Shown here: positions 43,361 through 50,917 of the stretch, piece after piece
How positions within the stretch are numbered: position 1 is the first letter of the stretch
Layout: every line of letters starts with the position of its first letter
Origin: Timonella senegalensis JC301
GTDB lineage: Bacteria > Actinomycetota > Actinomycetes > Actinomycetales > Cellulomonadaceae
Direction: 5' to 3'
Length of the DNA stretch: 62,624 nt
Assembly: GCF_000312125.1 (NCBI RefSeq)
Contig: NZ_HE978642.1
Coordinates: forward strand, 246,449 to 309,072
Position numbers and translations under genes: made by a program
The notes under the pieces: generated by a model
Database searches by the model: none
What the model saw: the letters and a program-made list of their open reading frames with translations, nothing else
What the model was told of the DNA's origin: nothing

Positions 43361-44141
43361 ACTGCTTTACAACGATCTCTAGAGTGAACACGCCCGGTGC
43401 ACCCGGGTGGAGGGACACTTCAAAGAAGTCTTCACACCCGCGCGCTGCCTTCAGGAGGTCGTGTGCTGTGCGCGGCGGGTTGCCACGCCGTGTCAACAGG
43501 TGACGGGCGAGCACACCGCGAGTGTGTTTTGCGTTGTGAGAGACCACCGAGCGTTTCCCGTTTAGTTCCCGTAGGACTTTGACTTGGACCCAGTCGCTGT
43601 CCAACGCGGCGGGCTTGGGCTTCCATGCGGACACGTAACTGGAGGATCGGCAGTCCACGATGACTGTGTTGGCGGCGATGGGGGAGAGTTCAGGCTCGAG
43701 GTGCTTGCGCCAGAGCGCGCCGAGGCTTCCCAGTTCGCCCAGGCTCACTCCCATCGAGAGCCGGTATGCAGGGATTGCATCGGCGGGGGAGACCGCGCCC
43801 CACAGGCCAGAGATGATGCGTACCGATTCGTCCGCCCGTGCGCTCTGTGTCGGGGTCATACTTCCCAGCGCCAGGGCGTCGAACAGGACACCTGTGTAGA
43901 CCTCGCGCGCTGGCGCAGCGGGCTCCACCCGCAGAGACACGTTCTTCTCGACCTCTGCGGCAAGGGACGCGCCGACGCCAAGTAATTCAAGTGCGTTGGG
44001 CGCCTTGGATACCGTGGCAAGCTCATCGAGAACTCGTTGCCGGGTAGCGTTGAGGCCAGGGTGAGTGAGAGTCGACAGTTCAAGAGCGGGGCCGCTCGTG
44101 GGCGCCGTCTTGCCCTCGGACGGTGGAAGAAGAATGAGCAC
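43359..44141 (-). CDS. yaaA: Peroxide stress protein YaaA
   Basis: 260-residue protein of the YaaA/DUF328 family, which in E. coli limits intracellular iron during peroxide stress. LILLPPSEGKT at the N-terminus is the family signature; SGLWGAVSPADAIPAYRLSMG and VVSHNAKHTRGVLARHL are further conserved stretches. The start is GTG 44141, 6 nt after TAGGCT on the minus strand, so a leaderless message is likely. Divergent from rnpB, convergent with the zinc-ribbon gene. Confidence 0.93.
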   Translation of the reverse strand: MLILLPPSEGKTAPTSGPALELSTLTHPGLNATRQRVLDELATVSKAPNALELLGVGASLAAEVEKNVSLRVEPAAPAREVYTGVLFDALALGSMTPTQSARADESVRIISGLWGAVSPADAIPAYRLSMGVSLGELGSLGALWRKHLEPELSPIAANTVIVDCRSSSYVSAWKPKPAALDSDWVQVKVLRELNGKRSVVSHNAKHTRGVLARHLLTRRGNPPRTAHDLLKAARGCEDFFEVSLHPGAPGVFTLEIVVKQ

Positions 44142-44147
44142 ACCCCA

Positions 44148-44153
44148 AGCCTA
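44148..44153 (-). promoter_or_regulatory. -10 element TAGGCT (leaderless, yaaA)
   Basis: TAGGCT is 6 nt before the GTG of yaaA on the minus strand. Confidence 0.45.
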
Positions 44154-44263
44154 GCCGTGAAGTGCGGGGCGCCCCGGCGAGCGGCATGGGCAGAGGGGAA
44201 ACTCACAGCGCGCGCGAGCCGGTTGTGCATGTGGGCATGCAAAATGCGCGTAACCTTGAGGTT

Positions 44264-44634
44264 GCGGATGAGATAGCTAGGCAACCGCGTGCCGCGTAAG
44301 CGGCCCGAGGAACGTCCGGGCTCCATAGAGCAGGGTAGTGGGTAACACCCACCCGGGGTAACCCGCGGGAAAGTGCCACAGAAAACAGACCGCCCACCTA
44401 GGTGGGTAAGGGTGAAAAGGTGGTGTAAGAGACCACCAGTGCCCTAGGTGACTAGGGCAGCTAGGTAAACCCCACCCGGAGCAAGGCCAGACAGGACGCG
44501 TTGAAGCTGCTCGCTGAGCGTTCGGGTAGGCTGCTTGAGCCCCTGGGTAACCATGGGCCTAGATGGATGGTTGCCAGCTTGGATCGAGTAATCGCCCAAG
44601 CCACAAAACCCGGCGTATCGGCTATCTCATCCGC
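44264..44634 (+). ncRNA. rnpB: RNase P RNA, class A
   Basis: About 371 nt. The ends form the P1 helix (GCGGATGAGATAGC with GCTATCTCATCCGC). The conserved core is easily seen: GAGGAACGTCCGGGCTCCAT near the 5' side, ACAGAAAACAGACCGCC in the middle, and the GCAAGGCC and ACAAAACCCGGCG-like regions near the 3' end. It is the ribozyme that removes tRNA 5' leaders. TAACCT (44251-44256) lies 7 nt before the first base and is a likely -10 element. The hairpin at 44661-44690 ends it. Confidence 0.96.
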
Positions 44635-44660
44635 TTTTTCGTGCCCAAAAACGCACTGAA

Positions 44661-44690
44661 AAAGGACCCCGGCCGAAGCCGAGGTCCTTT
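44661..44690. terminator. Hairpin between rnpB and ppgK
   Basis: AAAGGACC and GGTCCTTT with an inner GGC-CGAA-GCC stem; serves the converging rnpB and ppgK. Confidence 0.75.
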
Positions 44691-44714
44691 CCCACAGTGT
44701 GCTGAGCGTTAAGA

Positions 44715-45515
44715 CTAGTCCTTCTTGGCCTTCTTCTTGCCGGCCTTGCGTCCGTGGCGGGCACGGTCCGCCGCGTAGGCGGCAGCACCGGAGATACCTG
44801 CGGCGTTGCGGAGTTCGGCCGGGATGATCTTGGCGCGCAGGTCCAGCAACGGCAGGAACTCCTTGTGGTGCTTGGACACTCCACCGCCGACCACAATGAG
44901 GTCAGGGCTGAGCAGAAGTTCCACGTGCGAGAAGTAACGCTGCAGGCGGGCGGCCCACACCTCCCAGCTCAGGTCTTCGCGGGTGCGCGCAGAGTCGGCC
45001 GCGCGGGACTCGGCGTCAAAGCCGTCGAGTTGCAGGTGACCCAGCTCAGTGTTGGGTACTAGGTGACCCTCCACGATCAGTGCCGAGCCGATCCCGGTGC
45101 CAAGCGTGGCAAGGAGTACTACGCCGTCAGTGTCCTTGGCTGCGCCATACTTCACCTCGGCAAATCCCGCAGCATCCGCGTCGTTGAGCGAGTACACGGT
45201 CCGCCCGGTGGCCTCGGAGATGAGCTTCTCAATGTTGCGGCCCTCCCACGACGGGTCGAGGTTAGCGATCTTCAATACAACGCCGTGGTCCAACGGCGCA
45301 GGGAACGCTACCCCAATGGGTACGTCTGCGGGTAGGTCGAACTCCTCGAGAAGTTCCTTCACCACCTCGCATACTGCCTCGGGGGTTGAGTTCTCCGGGG
45401 TCGGGATGCGGACGCGTTCACCGAGGAACTCGCCGGTCTCTACATCAACGGGCGCACCCTTGATGCCGCTTCCTCCGATGTCAATGCCGAATGCAAGCTT
45501 CTGCTCTTTGCTCAT
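44715..45515 (-). CDS. ppgK: Polyphosphate glucokinase
   Basis: 266-residue ROK-family kinase that makes glucose 6-phosphate, using polyphosphate (or ATP) as donor; typical for actinobacteria. The phosphate motif [15 protein letters not shown] is at residues 10-24, the catalytic Asp is in [12 protein letters not shown], and [14 protein letters not shown] and [15 protein letters not shown] are family segments. The C-terminus is Lys-rich. The ATG overlaps the map stop (ATGA), so both are translated together. Confidence 0.95.
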   Translation of the reverse strand: MSKEQKLAFGIDIGGSGIKGAPVDVETGEFLGERVRIPTPENSTPEAVCEVVKELLEEFDLPADVPIGVAFPAPLDHGVVLKIANLDPSWEGRNIEKLISEATGRTVYSLNDADAAGFAEVKYGAAKDTDGVVLLATLGTGIGSALIVEGHLVPNTELGHLQLDGFDAESRAADSARTREDLSWEVWAARLQRYFSHVELLLSPDLIVVGGGVSKHHKEFLPLLDLRAKIIPAELRNAAGISGAAAYAADRARHGRKAGKKKAKKD

Positions 45516-46384
45516 GGCAGGGTTAGAACCTCCGCGCCGGTCTCTGTTACGAGAATCGTGTGTTCGAATTGTGCGGTGCGCTTCTTGTCTTTGGTTACCA
45601 CGGTCCAGCCGTCATCCCACACATCCGCTTCGATTGTGCCGAGTGTAAGCATAGGCTCAATCGTGAAAACCATGCCCGGTTCGATAACCGTGTTGTACAT
45701 CGGTGCGGAATCGTAATGTGGAATGATCAGGCCGGTGTGGAACGCCTCGCCCACGCCATGCCCCGTGTAGTCGCGCACGGAGCCGTAGCCGAACCGGCTC
45801 GCGTACTTCTCAATGACGCGCCCGATGACGTTGACCTCGCGGCCGGGCTTCACGGCTTTGATCCCGCGGGCTAGCGCCTCGCGGGTTCGTTCAATGAGTA
45901 ACGACGATTCTTCGTCGATCTGCCCCACACCAAACGTTGCGTTGTTGTCACCGTGGACACCGTGAATGAAGGCGGTGATGTCAATGTTGACGATGTCGCC
46001 CTCAACAAGCACCTGGTCATCGGGAATGCCGTGGCAGATGACCTCATTGATGGACGAGCACAGCGACTTGGGGAAACCGCGGTAGCCGAGGGTCGACGGG
46101 TAGGCGCCATGGTCGAGCATGTACTCGTGACCAATACGGTCGAGCGCGTCCGTGGTGATGCCGGGAACGATGCTTCGCCCCACCTCTTCGAGAGCCGCCG
46201 CTGCGATCTGTGAGGCCACCCGAATGTTCGCGATCGTGTCCGGATCGACTACGTCCGAGCCCTCGAAAGGCGCGGGTCCCGGGTGGCCCACATACTCGGG
46301 GCGCGCAATCGAACGGGGCACGGAAAGTTCGGGGGAGATGGAGCCTGCAACGATGGGATCAAAGGTGGAACGCTGTGGTGACAT
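45512..46384 (-). CDS. map: Methionine aminopeptidase, type I
   Basis: 290-residue two-metal enzyme that removes the initiator methionine. The metal ligands fall in [19 protein letters not shown] (two Asp), [11 protein letters not shown] (His), FTIEPML and [10 protein letters not shown] (Glu residues). An N-terminal extension of about 40 residues holds a Pro-rich linker ([18 protein letters not shown]), like the second, longer MetAP of Mycobacterium, which has been proposed to bind the ribosome. The start ATG is 6 nt after TAGAAT, without a Shine-Dalgarno, so it is probably leaderless. Coupled with ppgK by an ATGA overlap. Confidence 0.96.
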   Translation of the reverse strand: MSPQRSTFDPIVAGSISPELSVPRSIARPEYVGHPGPAPFEGSDVVDPDTIANIRVASQIAAAALEEVGRSIVPGITTDALDRIGHEYMLDHGAYPSTLGYRGFPKSLCSSINEVICHGIPDDQVLVEGDIVNIDITAFIHGVHGDNNATFGVGQIDEESSLLIERTREALARGIKAVKPGREVNVIGRVIEKYASRFGYGSVRDYTGHGVGEAFHTGLIIPHYDSAPMYNTVIEPGMVFTIEPMLTLGTIEADVWDDGWTVVTKDKKRTAQFEHTILVTETGAEVLTLP

Positions 46385-46390
46385 GCTTCC

Positions 46391-46396
46391 ATTCTA
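46391..46396 (-). promoter_or_regulatory. -10 element TAGAAT (leaderless, map)
   Basis: TAGAAT is 6 nt before the map ATG on the minus strand and is among the best matches to the TANNNT pattern here. Confidence 0.5.
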
Positions 46397-46528
46397 GGTT
46401 GCGCCGGCGAGCCGGCCGAAGCGGGCACTTCGACGAGGCCAAAGCCCGTCGAACTGCGCGTGTTGCGTGATCGTTTGGGCTAACCTCGAAGGAAGGTAGG
46501 TCGGAATCCCAATTCAACGGAGAATGCG

Positions 46529-46711
46529 ATGGCAAAGTACTACTACGACACCAAGAACGGGCGCGTGGTTAAGGGCGGGCTCATGAGTTGGTGGAACAAG
46601 ATGGGGCCGTACAGGACCGCCGAGGAAGCCTCCCGAGCCCTAGAGATCGCCCAGAACCGCACGACGGCCTGGGACGAAGCGGATCAGGAGTATAGGGACG
46701 AAGACGAGTGA
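46529..46711 (+). CDS. Small conserved protein, SPOR-like
   Basis: 60 residues: a hydrophilic, aromatic-rich N-terminus (AKYYYDTKNGRVVKGG) and GPYRTAEEASRALEIAQNRTTAWDEAD. The GPY-T-EEA-RAL pattern resembles the short actinobacterial proteins annotated as SPOR-domain-like, which sit beside map or panB. No signal peptide; it is too short for a whole SPOR fold. ACGGAG lies 8 nt before the ATG. It is divergent from map and convergent with panB, with a 16-bp hairpin after it. Function unknown. Confidence 0.8.
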   Translation: MAKYYYDTKNGRVVKGGLMSWWNKMGPYRTAEEASRALEIAQNRTTAWDEADQEYRDEDE

Positions 46712-46729
46712 ATCGTCGAAAATAAAAAG

Positions 46730-46765
46730 GTGTGGGGAGCGGTTCCAGAGAACCGCTCCCCACAC
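46730..46765. terminator. Bidirectional hairpin between the small gene and panB
   Basis: A perfect 16-bp inverted repeat (46730-46745 and 46750-46765), loop CAGA. Confidence 0.85.
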
Positions 46766-46775
46766 CCACATCTGA

Positions 46776-47636
46776 CTACTTTTCGAACGTGTGCTCAGGA
46801 CCAGGGAACGCCTGAGACTTGACCTCACCGATGTAGTCGGTGGCAGCTGCGCGAAGCGCGGCGCCCACCGCGCCGAACTGCTTGGCGAACCGAGGCGACC
46901 AGTCGCCCATTCCGGCCATATCCAGCCAGACCAGGACCTGGCCGTCCACGTCCTTGCCTGCCCCAATACCAATGGTCGGGATGGCGAGGATCTCACTCAC
47001 GCGGGCTGCAACCGGCGCCGGGACCATCTCGAGGACCACGGCGCTCGCGCCGGCCTCCTGGAGTGCTAGTGCATCCTGGCAGAGCTGCTCGGCAGCCGCA
47101 TCAGAACGAGCCTGGACGCGCTTGCCGCCAAGCATGTTTTCGGACTGTGGCGTCAGGCCGAGGTGGCCGATAACGGGGATGCCAGACTGGGTCAGGAGCT
47201 TGACGTGGGCGGCAATGCGCTGACCACCCTCGATCTTGACCGCCTGAGCGCCCGAGCCCTTCATCATGGCCGCAGCGGAGGTAAACGCCTGCTCGGGCGA
47301 GGCCTCATACGAACCAAACGGAAGGTCTGCAACGACCATGGCGTACTTGGTTGCGCGTGCTACGGATCGGGCAGCCACGATCATCTCGTCGAGCGTGACG
47401 GGGATGGTGTTCTCGTGCCCGAGCATGTTGTCGCCGATGGAGTCGCCCACCAGCAACAGGTCAACACCCGCGTCATCAAAAATGCGGGCAGTGACACCGT
47501 CATACGCGGTCAACATTGTGAGCTTATCGCCGGCTTCCTTGCGCGCGACAAAGTCCTGCACGCGAAAGCGCTTGCGCTTTGGCGCATCGCCAGCAGGGGT
47601 CCCGGCTGGCACTGTGGAAGAAACGTTCTCGGTCAT
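46776..47636 (-). CDS. panB: 3-methyl-2-oxobutanoate hydroxymethyltransferase
   Basis: 286-residue TIM-barrel enzyme that makes ketopantoate from 2-oxoisovalerate and methylene-tetrahydrofolate, the first step of pantothenate and CoA synthesis. Family stretches: LTMLTAYDGVTARIFDDAGVDLLLVGDSIGD, VADLPFGSY, VKIEGG, IPVIGHLGLTPQ and IPTIGIGAG. Metal-binding Asp is in VGDS and VADLP. The true start is most likely the ATG at 47636 (MTENVSSTVP); the frame is open to 47897, but that part is non-coding-like. It follows nadE on the same strand, behind a hairpin. Confidence 0.95.
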   Translation of the reverse strand: MTENVSSTVPAGTPAGDAPKRKRFRVQDFVARKEAGDKLTMLTAYDGVTARIFDDAGVDLLLVGDSIGDNMLGHENTIPVTLDEMIVAARSVARATKYAMVVADLPFGSYEASPEQAFTSAAAMMKGSGAQAVKIEGGQRIAAHVKLLTQSGIPVIGHLGLTPQSENMLGGKRVQARSDAAAEQLCQDALALQEAGASAVVLEMVPAPVAARVSEILAIPTIGIGAGKDVDGQVLVWLDMAGMGDWSPRFAKQFGAVGAALRAAATDYIGEVKSQAFPGPEHTFEK

Positions 47637-47712
47637 GTGAGTTCTCGCCTCAAAATCAAAGACATTCGGAGCTTGGGCTCCCGTACTTACTAGCCTAGTC
47701 GCCAAACGGGAT

Positions 47713-47742
47713 CGCGGGTCACCGGATGAATGGTGACCCGCG
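47713..47742 (-). terminator. Hairpin between nadE and panB
   Basis: CGCGGGTCACC and GGTGACCCGCG around GGATGAAT, just after the nadE stop. Confidence 0.7.
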
Positions 47743-47772
47743 CCCTTGCGACTCTTACGTGTTGCGCCGGTG

Positions 47773-49440
47773 TTACTGCTCGTTCTGTGGTTCACGCCAG
47801 CGCGAGGTGATTGGCACGCGGCGGTCGCGGCCGAACGCGAGGGCCGTGACCTTTGGGCCGAGCGGGTACTGGCGGCGTTTCCACTCTGCTCGGTCAACGA
47901 GCGAAACTACCTTGTCCACAACCTCGGGCTTGAAGCCACGAGCCTCGAGTTCCTGACGTCCCTCGGAGTTCTCAATGTGAGCATCGAGGACCGCGTCTAG
48001 GAGATCGTATGGAGGCAGCGAGTCCTGGTCGACCTGGCCTGGACGAAGCTCCGCCGAAGGTGGCTTGGTAATCGAGCTCTCAGGGATGGGCGGGATCTCG
48101 CCGTTGTCGATTGCGTGGTTGTTGCGCCAGCGTGAAAGCTCCCACACCCGCGACTTGTCCACGTCCTTGATGGGGGCGTATCCACCCACCGCGTCGCCGT
48201 AGATCGTGGAGTAGCCCACCGCCAACTCGGACTTGTTGCCCGTGGCAATCACGAGGTGGCCGTGCATGTTGGATGCGGCCATGAGGATAATCCCGCGGAC
48301 GCGTGCCTGCAGGTTCTCCTCCGAGACTCCCTCGAGGTGGAGTTGGCCTTGGAAGGCGTCAACCATCGGTGCGATGGGCTGGACCGTGTAGTGGGCGCCA
48401 ATGCGCTTGGCCAGGTCCTCTGCGTCGTCTTTGGAGTGGTCGGACGAGTACACGGACGGCATGGAGATTCCGTACACGTTCTCGCCGCCGATCGCGTCCG
48501 CGCAGATCACGGCCACAATTGCGGAGTCGATTCCACCCGACAGTCCGAGTACGACCGACTTGAAGCCGTTCTTGGTGATGTACCCGCGAAGTCCCGTGAC
48601 CACGGCCTGGTAGACCTCGTGATCGTTCTCGAGCTCCGGCGCGATCTCCCCGTAGTGCGGTTCGTTGTCGTCCTCCGCGAGGTCCCACAGGAGCAGGTGC
48701 TCGGTGAACATTGGTGCGCGAGCCAGGACCTCGCCACCTGGGGCAACCACAAAAGATCCGCCGTCAAACACCAGGTCGTCCTGGCCGCCGGTGGAGTTCG
48801 CGTAGATAAGGGGAGCGCCTACCGCCTTTGCGCGGCGCTGGGCTAGTCCGAGGCGAACGTCTGACTTGCCCTCCTCAAACGGGGAACCATTGAGGGTGAT
48901 CAGCGCGGAGATACCGAGTTTCTCCAGCTCGGCCACTGGGCCACCGTCCTGCCAGATGTCCTCGCAGATGGCCAAGCCAAGGCGGCGGCCCTTCACGTCA
49001 ATCACCGTTGTGGTGTCGCCGGAAGCAAAGATGCGGAACTCGTCAAACACGCCGTAGTTGGGGAGGTGGTGCTTGTCGTAAGCCGCCTCGATCAGGCCGT
49101 GGCTCAGGACCGCGGCACGGTTGGTCGGACGGTCCATGGGCACGTGGTCGCTCAGAGTGAGCGCACCCAACGAACCCACGATCACTCGAAGGTCACCCAG
49201 ACCCTCGCTGTTGAGCTGCTCGGCGGTTTCGTGCAACGCAGCCTCAGCCGCACGCTGGAATGAGGCCCGCAGCGCGAGGTCCTCAATGGGGTATCCCGTG
49301 ATTGTCATCTCCGGGAAAACCACGACGTCGGCGTTCTGCTCGGCGGCCTTACGCGACCATTCGAGAATCTTCGAGACGTTACCTTCGATGTCACCAACAC
49401 ATGTGTCGATCTGCGCGATCGCAATTCGTAGCTCAGCCAT
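47773..49440 (-). CDS. nadE: Glutamine-dependent NAD+ synthetase
   Basis: 555-residue two-domain enzyme. The N-terminal nitrilase-like glutaminase has its triad in VFPEMTITGY (Glu), YDKHHLPNYG (Lys) and LAICEDIWQDGG (Cys). The C-terminal synthetase has the P-loop GLSGGIDSAIVAVICADAIG near residue 303. It amidates deamido-NAD with glutamine-derived ammonia. The ATG is 7 nt after TAAGGT on the minus strand, so the message is probably leaderless. It is divergent from glnA2, with which it shares a short intergenic region of 81 bp. Confidence 0.95.
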   Translation of the reverse strand: MAELRIAIAQIDTCVGDIEGNVSKILEWSRKAAEQNADVVVFPEMTITGYPIEDLALRASFQRAAEAALHETAEQLNSEGLGDLRVIVGSLGALTLSDHVPMDRPTNRAAVLSHGLIEAAYDKHHLPNYGVFDEFRIFASGDTTTVIDVKGRRLGLAICEDIWQDGGPVAELEKLGISALITLNGSPFEEGKSDVRLGLAQRRAKAVGAPLIYANSTGGQDDLVFDGGSFVVAPGGEVLARAPMFTEHLLLWDLAEDDNEPHYGEIAPELENDHEVYQAVVTGLRGYITKNGFKSVVLGLSGGIDSAIVAVICADAIGGENVYGISMPSVYSSDHSKDDAEDLAKRIGAHYTVQPIAPMVDAFQGQLHLEGVSEENLQARVRGIILMAASNMHGHLVIATGNKSELAVGYSTIYGDAVGGYAPIKDVDKSRVWELSRWRNNHAIDNGEIPPIPESSITKPPSAELRPGQVDQDSLPPYDLLDAVLDAHIENSEGRQELEARGFKPEVVDKVVSLVDRAEWKRRQYPLGPKVTALAFGRDRRVPITSRWREPQNEQ

Positions 49441-49447
49441 GCAAATA

Positions 49448-49453
49448 ACCTTA
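49448..49453 (-). promoter_or_regulatory. -10 element TAAGGT (leaderless, nadE)
   Basis: TAAGGT is 7 nt before the nadE ATG on the minus strand; there is no Shine-Dalgarno. Confidence 0.45.
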
Positions 49454-49521
49454 TGCGTTTTCCTGAGATTTTTTGCGCGTCCACTCGTTTCTCAGCCGCA
49501 ATATCAGGCAAGATGTAATCC

Positions 49522-50856
49522 ATGGATAGGCAACAGGAGTTCGTGCTACGCACGGTAGAAGAGCGTGACGTCAGGTTCGTGCGGTTGTGGTTTACCGATG
49601 TCTTGGGAATGCTCAAGTCGGTTGCCATCGCACCAGCCGAACTCGAGTCAGCGTTCGAAGAAGGAATCGGATTCGACGGAAGCGCCATCGAGGGCCTGAC
49701 TCGAGTCTACGAAGCCGACATGATTGCGCGCCCAGACCCAACAACGTTCTCGTTGCTTCCGTGGCGCGGTGAGACGCAGGGAACTGCTCGCATGTTCTGC
49801 GAGATTTTGACGCCGGATGGCGTTCCTTCCCTCGCCGACTCCCGCAACGTGCTCAAGCGCGCGATGGACAAGGCAAGTGAGAAGGGCTTCACCTTCTACA
49901 CTCACCCCGAGGTCGAGTTCTACCTGTTTGAGCAGCCCGTGGACGAGGGACGTCTGGTTCCCATCGACCACGGAGGCTACTTTGACCACGTCGCGCGCCC
50001 AGCTGGACACGACTTCCGCCGCCAGGTCATCACGATGCTTGAGTCCATGGGAATCTCCGTGGAGTTCTCCCACCACGAGGCCGGACCCGGTCAAAACGAG
50101 ATCGACCTGCGCTACGCCGACGCTCTCAACACCGCCGACAACCTCATGACCTTCCGCACTGTCGTCAAGGAGGTTGCGCTAGAGCAGGGCGTGTTTGCAT
50201 CCTTCATGCCAAAGCCGCTCGCGGACCAGCCCGGCTCCGGCATGCACACCCACTTCTCGCTGTTCGAGGGTGACCGCAACGCTTTCTACGAACCGGGTGC
50301 GCAGTACGAACTCTCCAAGACTGGACGCCAGTTCATCGCGGGCCTGCTGCACCACGCAGCCGAGATCACCGCTGTGACCAACCAGTACGTGAACTCGTAC
50401 AAGCGCCTGTGGGGCGGAGCAGAAGCTCCCTCCTACGTGTGCTGGGGCCACAACAACCGTTCCGCACTCGTGCGCGTGCCGATGTACAAGCCGGGCAAGT
50501 CAAACTCCTCGCGCATCGAGTACCGCGCGATCGACACCGCAGCCAACCCGTACCTCGCGTACGCTCTCACGCTCGCTGCCGGCCTCAAGGGAATTGAGGA
50601 AGGCTACGACCTCCCAGAGGCAACCGAGGACGACGTGTGGAGCCTCACCGATGCAGAGCGCCGCGCGCTGGGCATCAAGCCGCTTCCACAGAACCTCGAC
50701 TCCGCGCTCAACATCATGGAGTCCTCGGAGCTCGTTGCCGAGACTCTCGGGGAGCACGTCTTCGAGTACTTCCTCAAGAACAAGCGTGCCGAGTGGGACG
50801 AGTACCGCAGTCAGGTAACCCCATACGAAATCAAGAGGCTCCTACAGGTCCTCTAA
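49522..50856 (+). CDS. glnA2: Glutamine synthetase-like protein GlnA2
   Basis: 444-residue glutamine synthetase family protein, the short alpha-type form found next to glnE in actinobacteria. Conserved metal/ATP residues are present (YTHPEVEFYLFE, PGQNEIDLRYADAL, GSGMHTHFSLFEGD, NNRSALVRVP). The stretch where GlnA1 carries the adenylylated Tyr reads IEEGYDLPEATEDDVWSL here, with no LYELPPEE, so it is probably not a GlnE target. The role may be glutamate/ammonia or polyamine chemistry rather than main ammonia assimilation. The hairpin at 50861-50887 separates it from glnE. Confidence 0.93.
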   Translation: MDRQQEFVLRTVEERDVRFVRLWFTDVLGMLKSVAIAPAELESAFEEGIGFDGSAIEGLTRVYEADMIARPDPTTFSLLPWRGETQGTARMFCEILTPDGVPSLADSRNVLKRAMDKASEKGFTFYTHPEVEFYLFEQPVDEGRLVPIDHGGYFDHVARPAGHDFRRQVITMLESMGISVEFSHHEAGPGQNEIDLRYADALNTADNLMTFRTVVKEVALEQGVFASFMPKPLADQPGSGMHTHFSLFEGDRNAFYEPGAQYELSKTGRQFIAGLLHHAAEITAVTNQYVNSYKRLWGGAEAPSYVCWGHNNRSALVRVPMYKPGKSNSSRIEYRAIDTAANPYLAYALTLAAGLKGIEEGYDLPEATEDDVWSLTDAERRALGIKPLPQNLDSALNIMESSELVAETLGEHVFEYFLKNKRAEWDEYRSQVTPYEIKRLLQVL

Positions 50857-50860
50857 CCGC

Positions 50861-50887
50861 AAAGGCGCCGGCATCGTCGGCGCCTTT
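50861..50887 (+). terminator. Attenuator-like hairpin between glnA2 and glnE
   Basis: AAAGGCGCCG and CGGCGCCTTT, 7-nt loop, ends in TTT. Might partly stop transcription before glnE. Confidence 0.6.
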
Positions 50888-50917
50888 GTCGTTCCCGTTC
50901 TTTGCGCAAGGAAAGCA

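Noticed and set aside
47637-47897. N-terminal extension of panB by 87 residues
   Set aside because: It has no family similarity, is basic and Ser-rich, and overlaps the terminator of nadE. The ATG at 47636 fits PanB.
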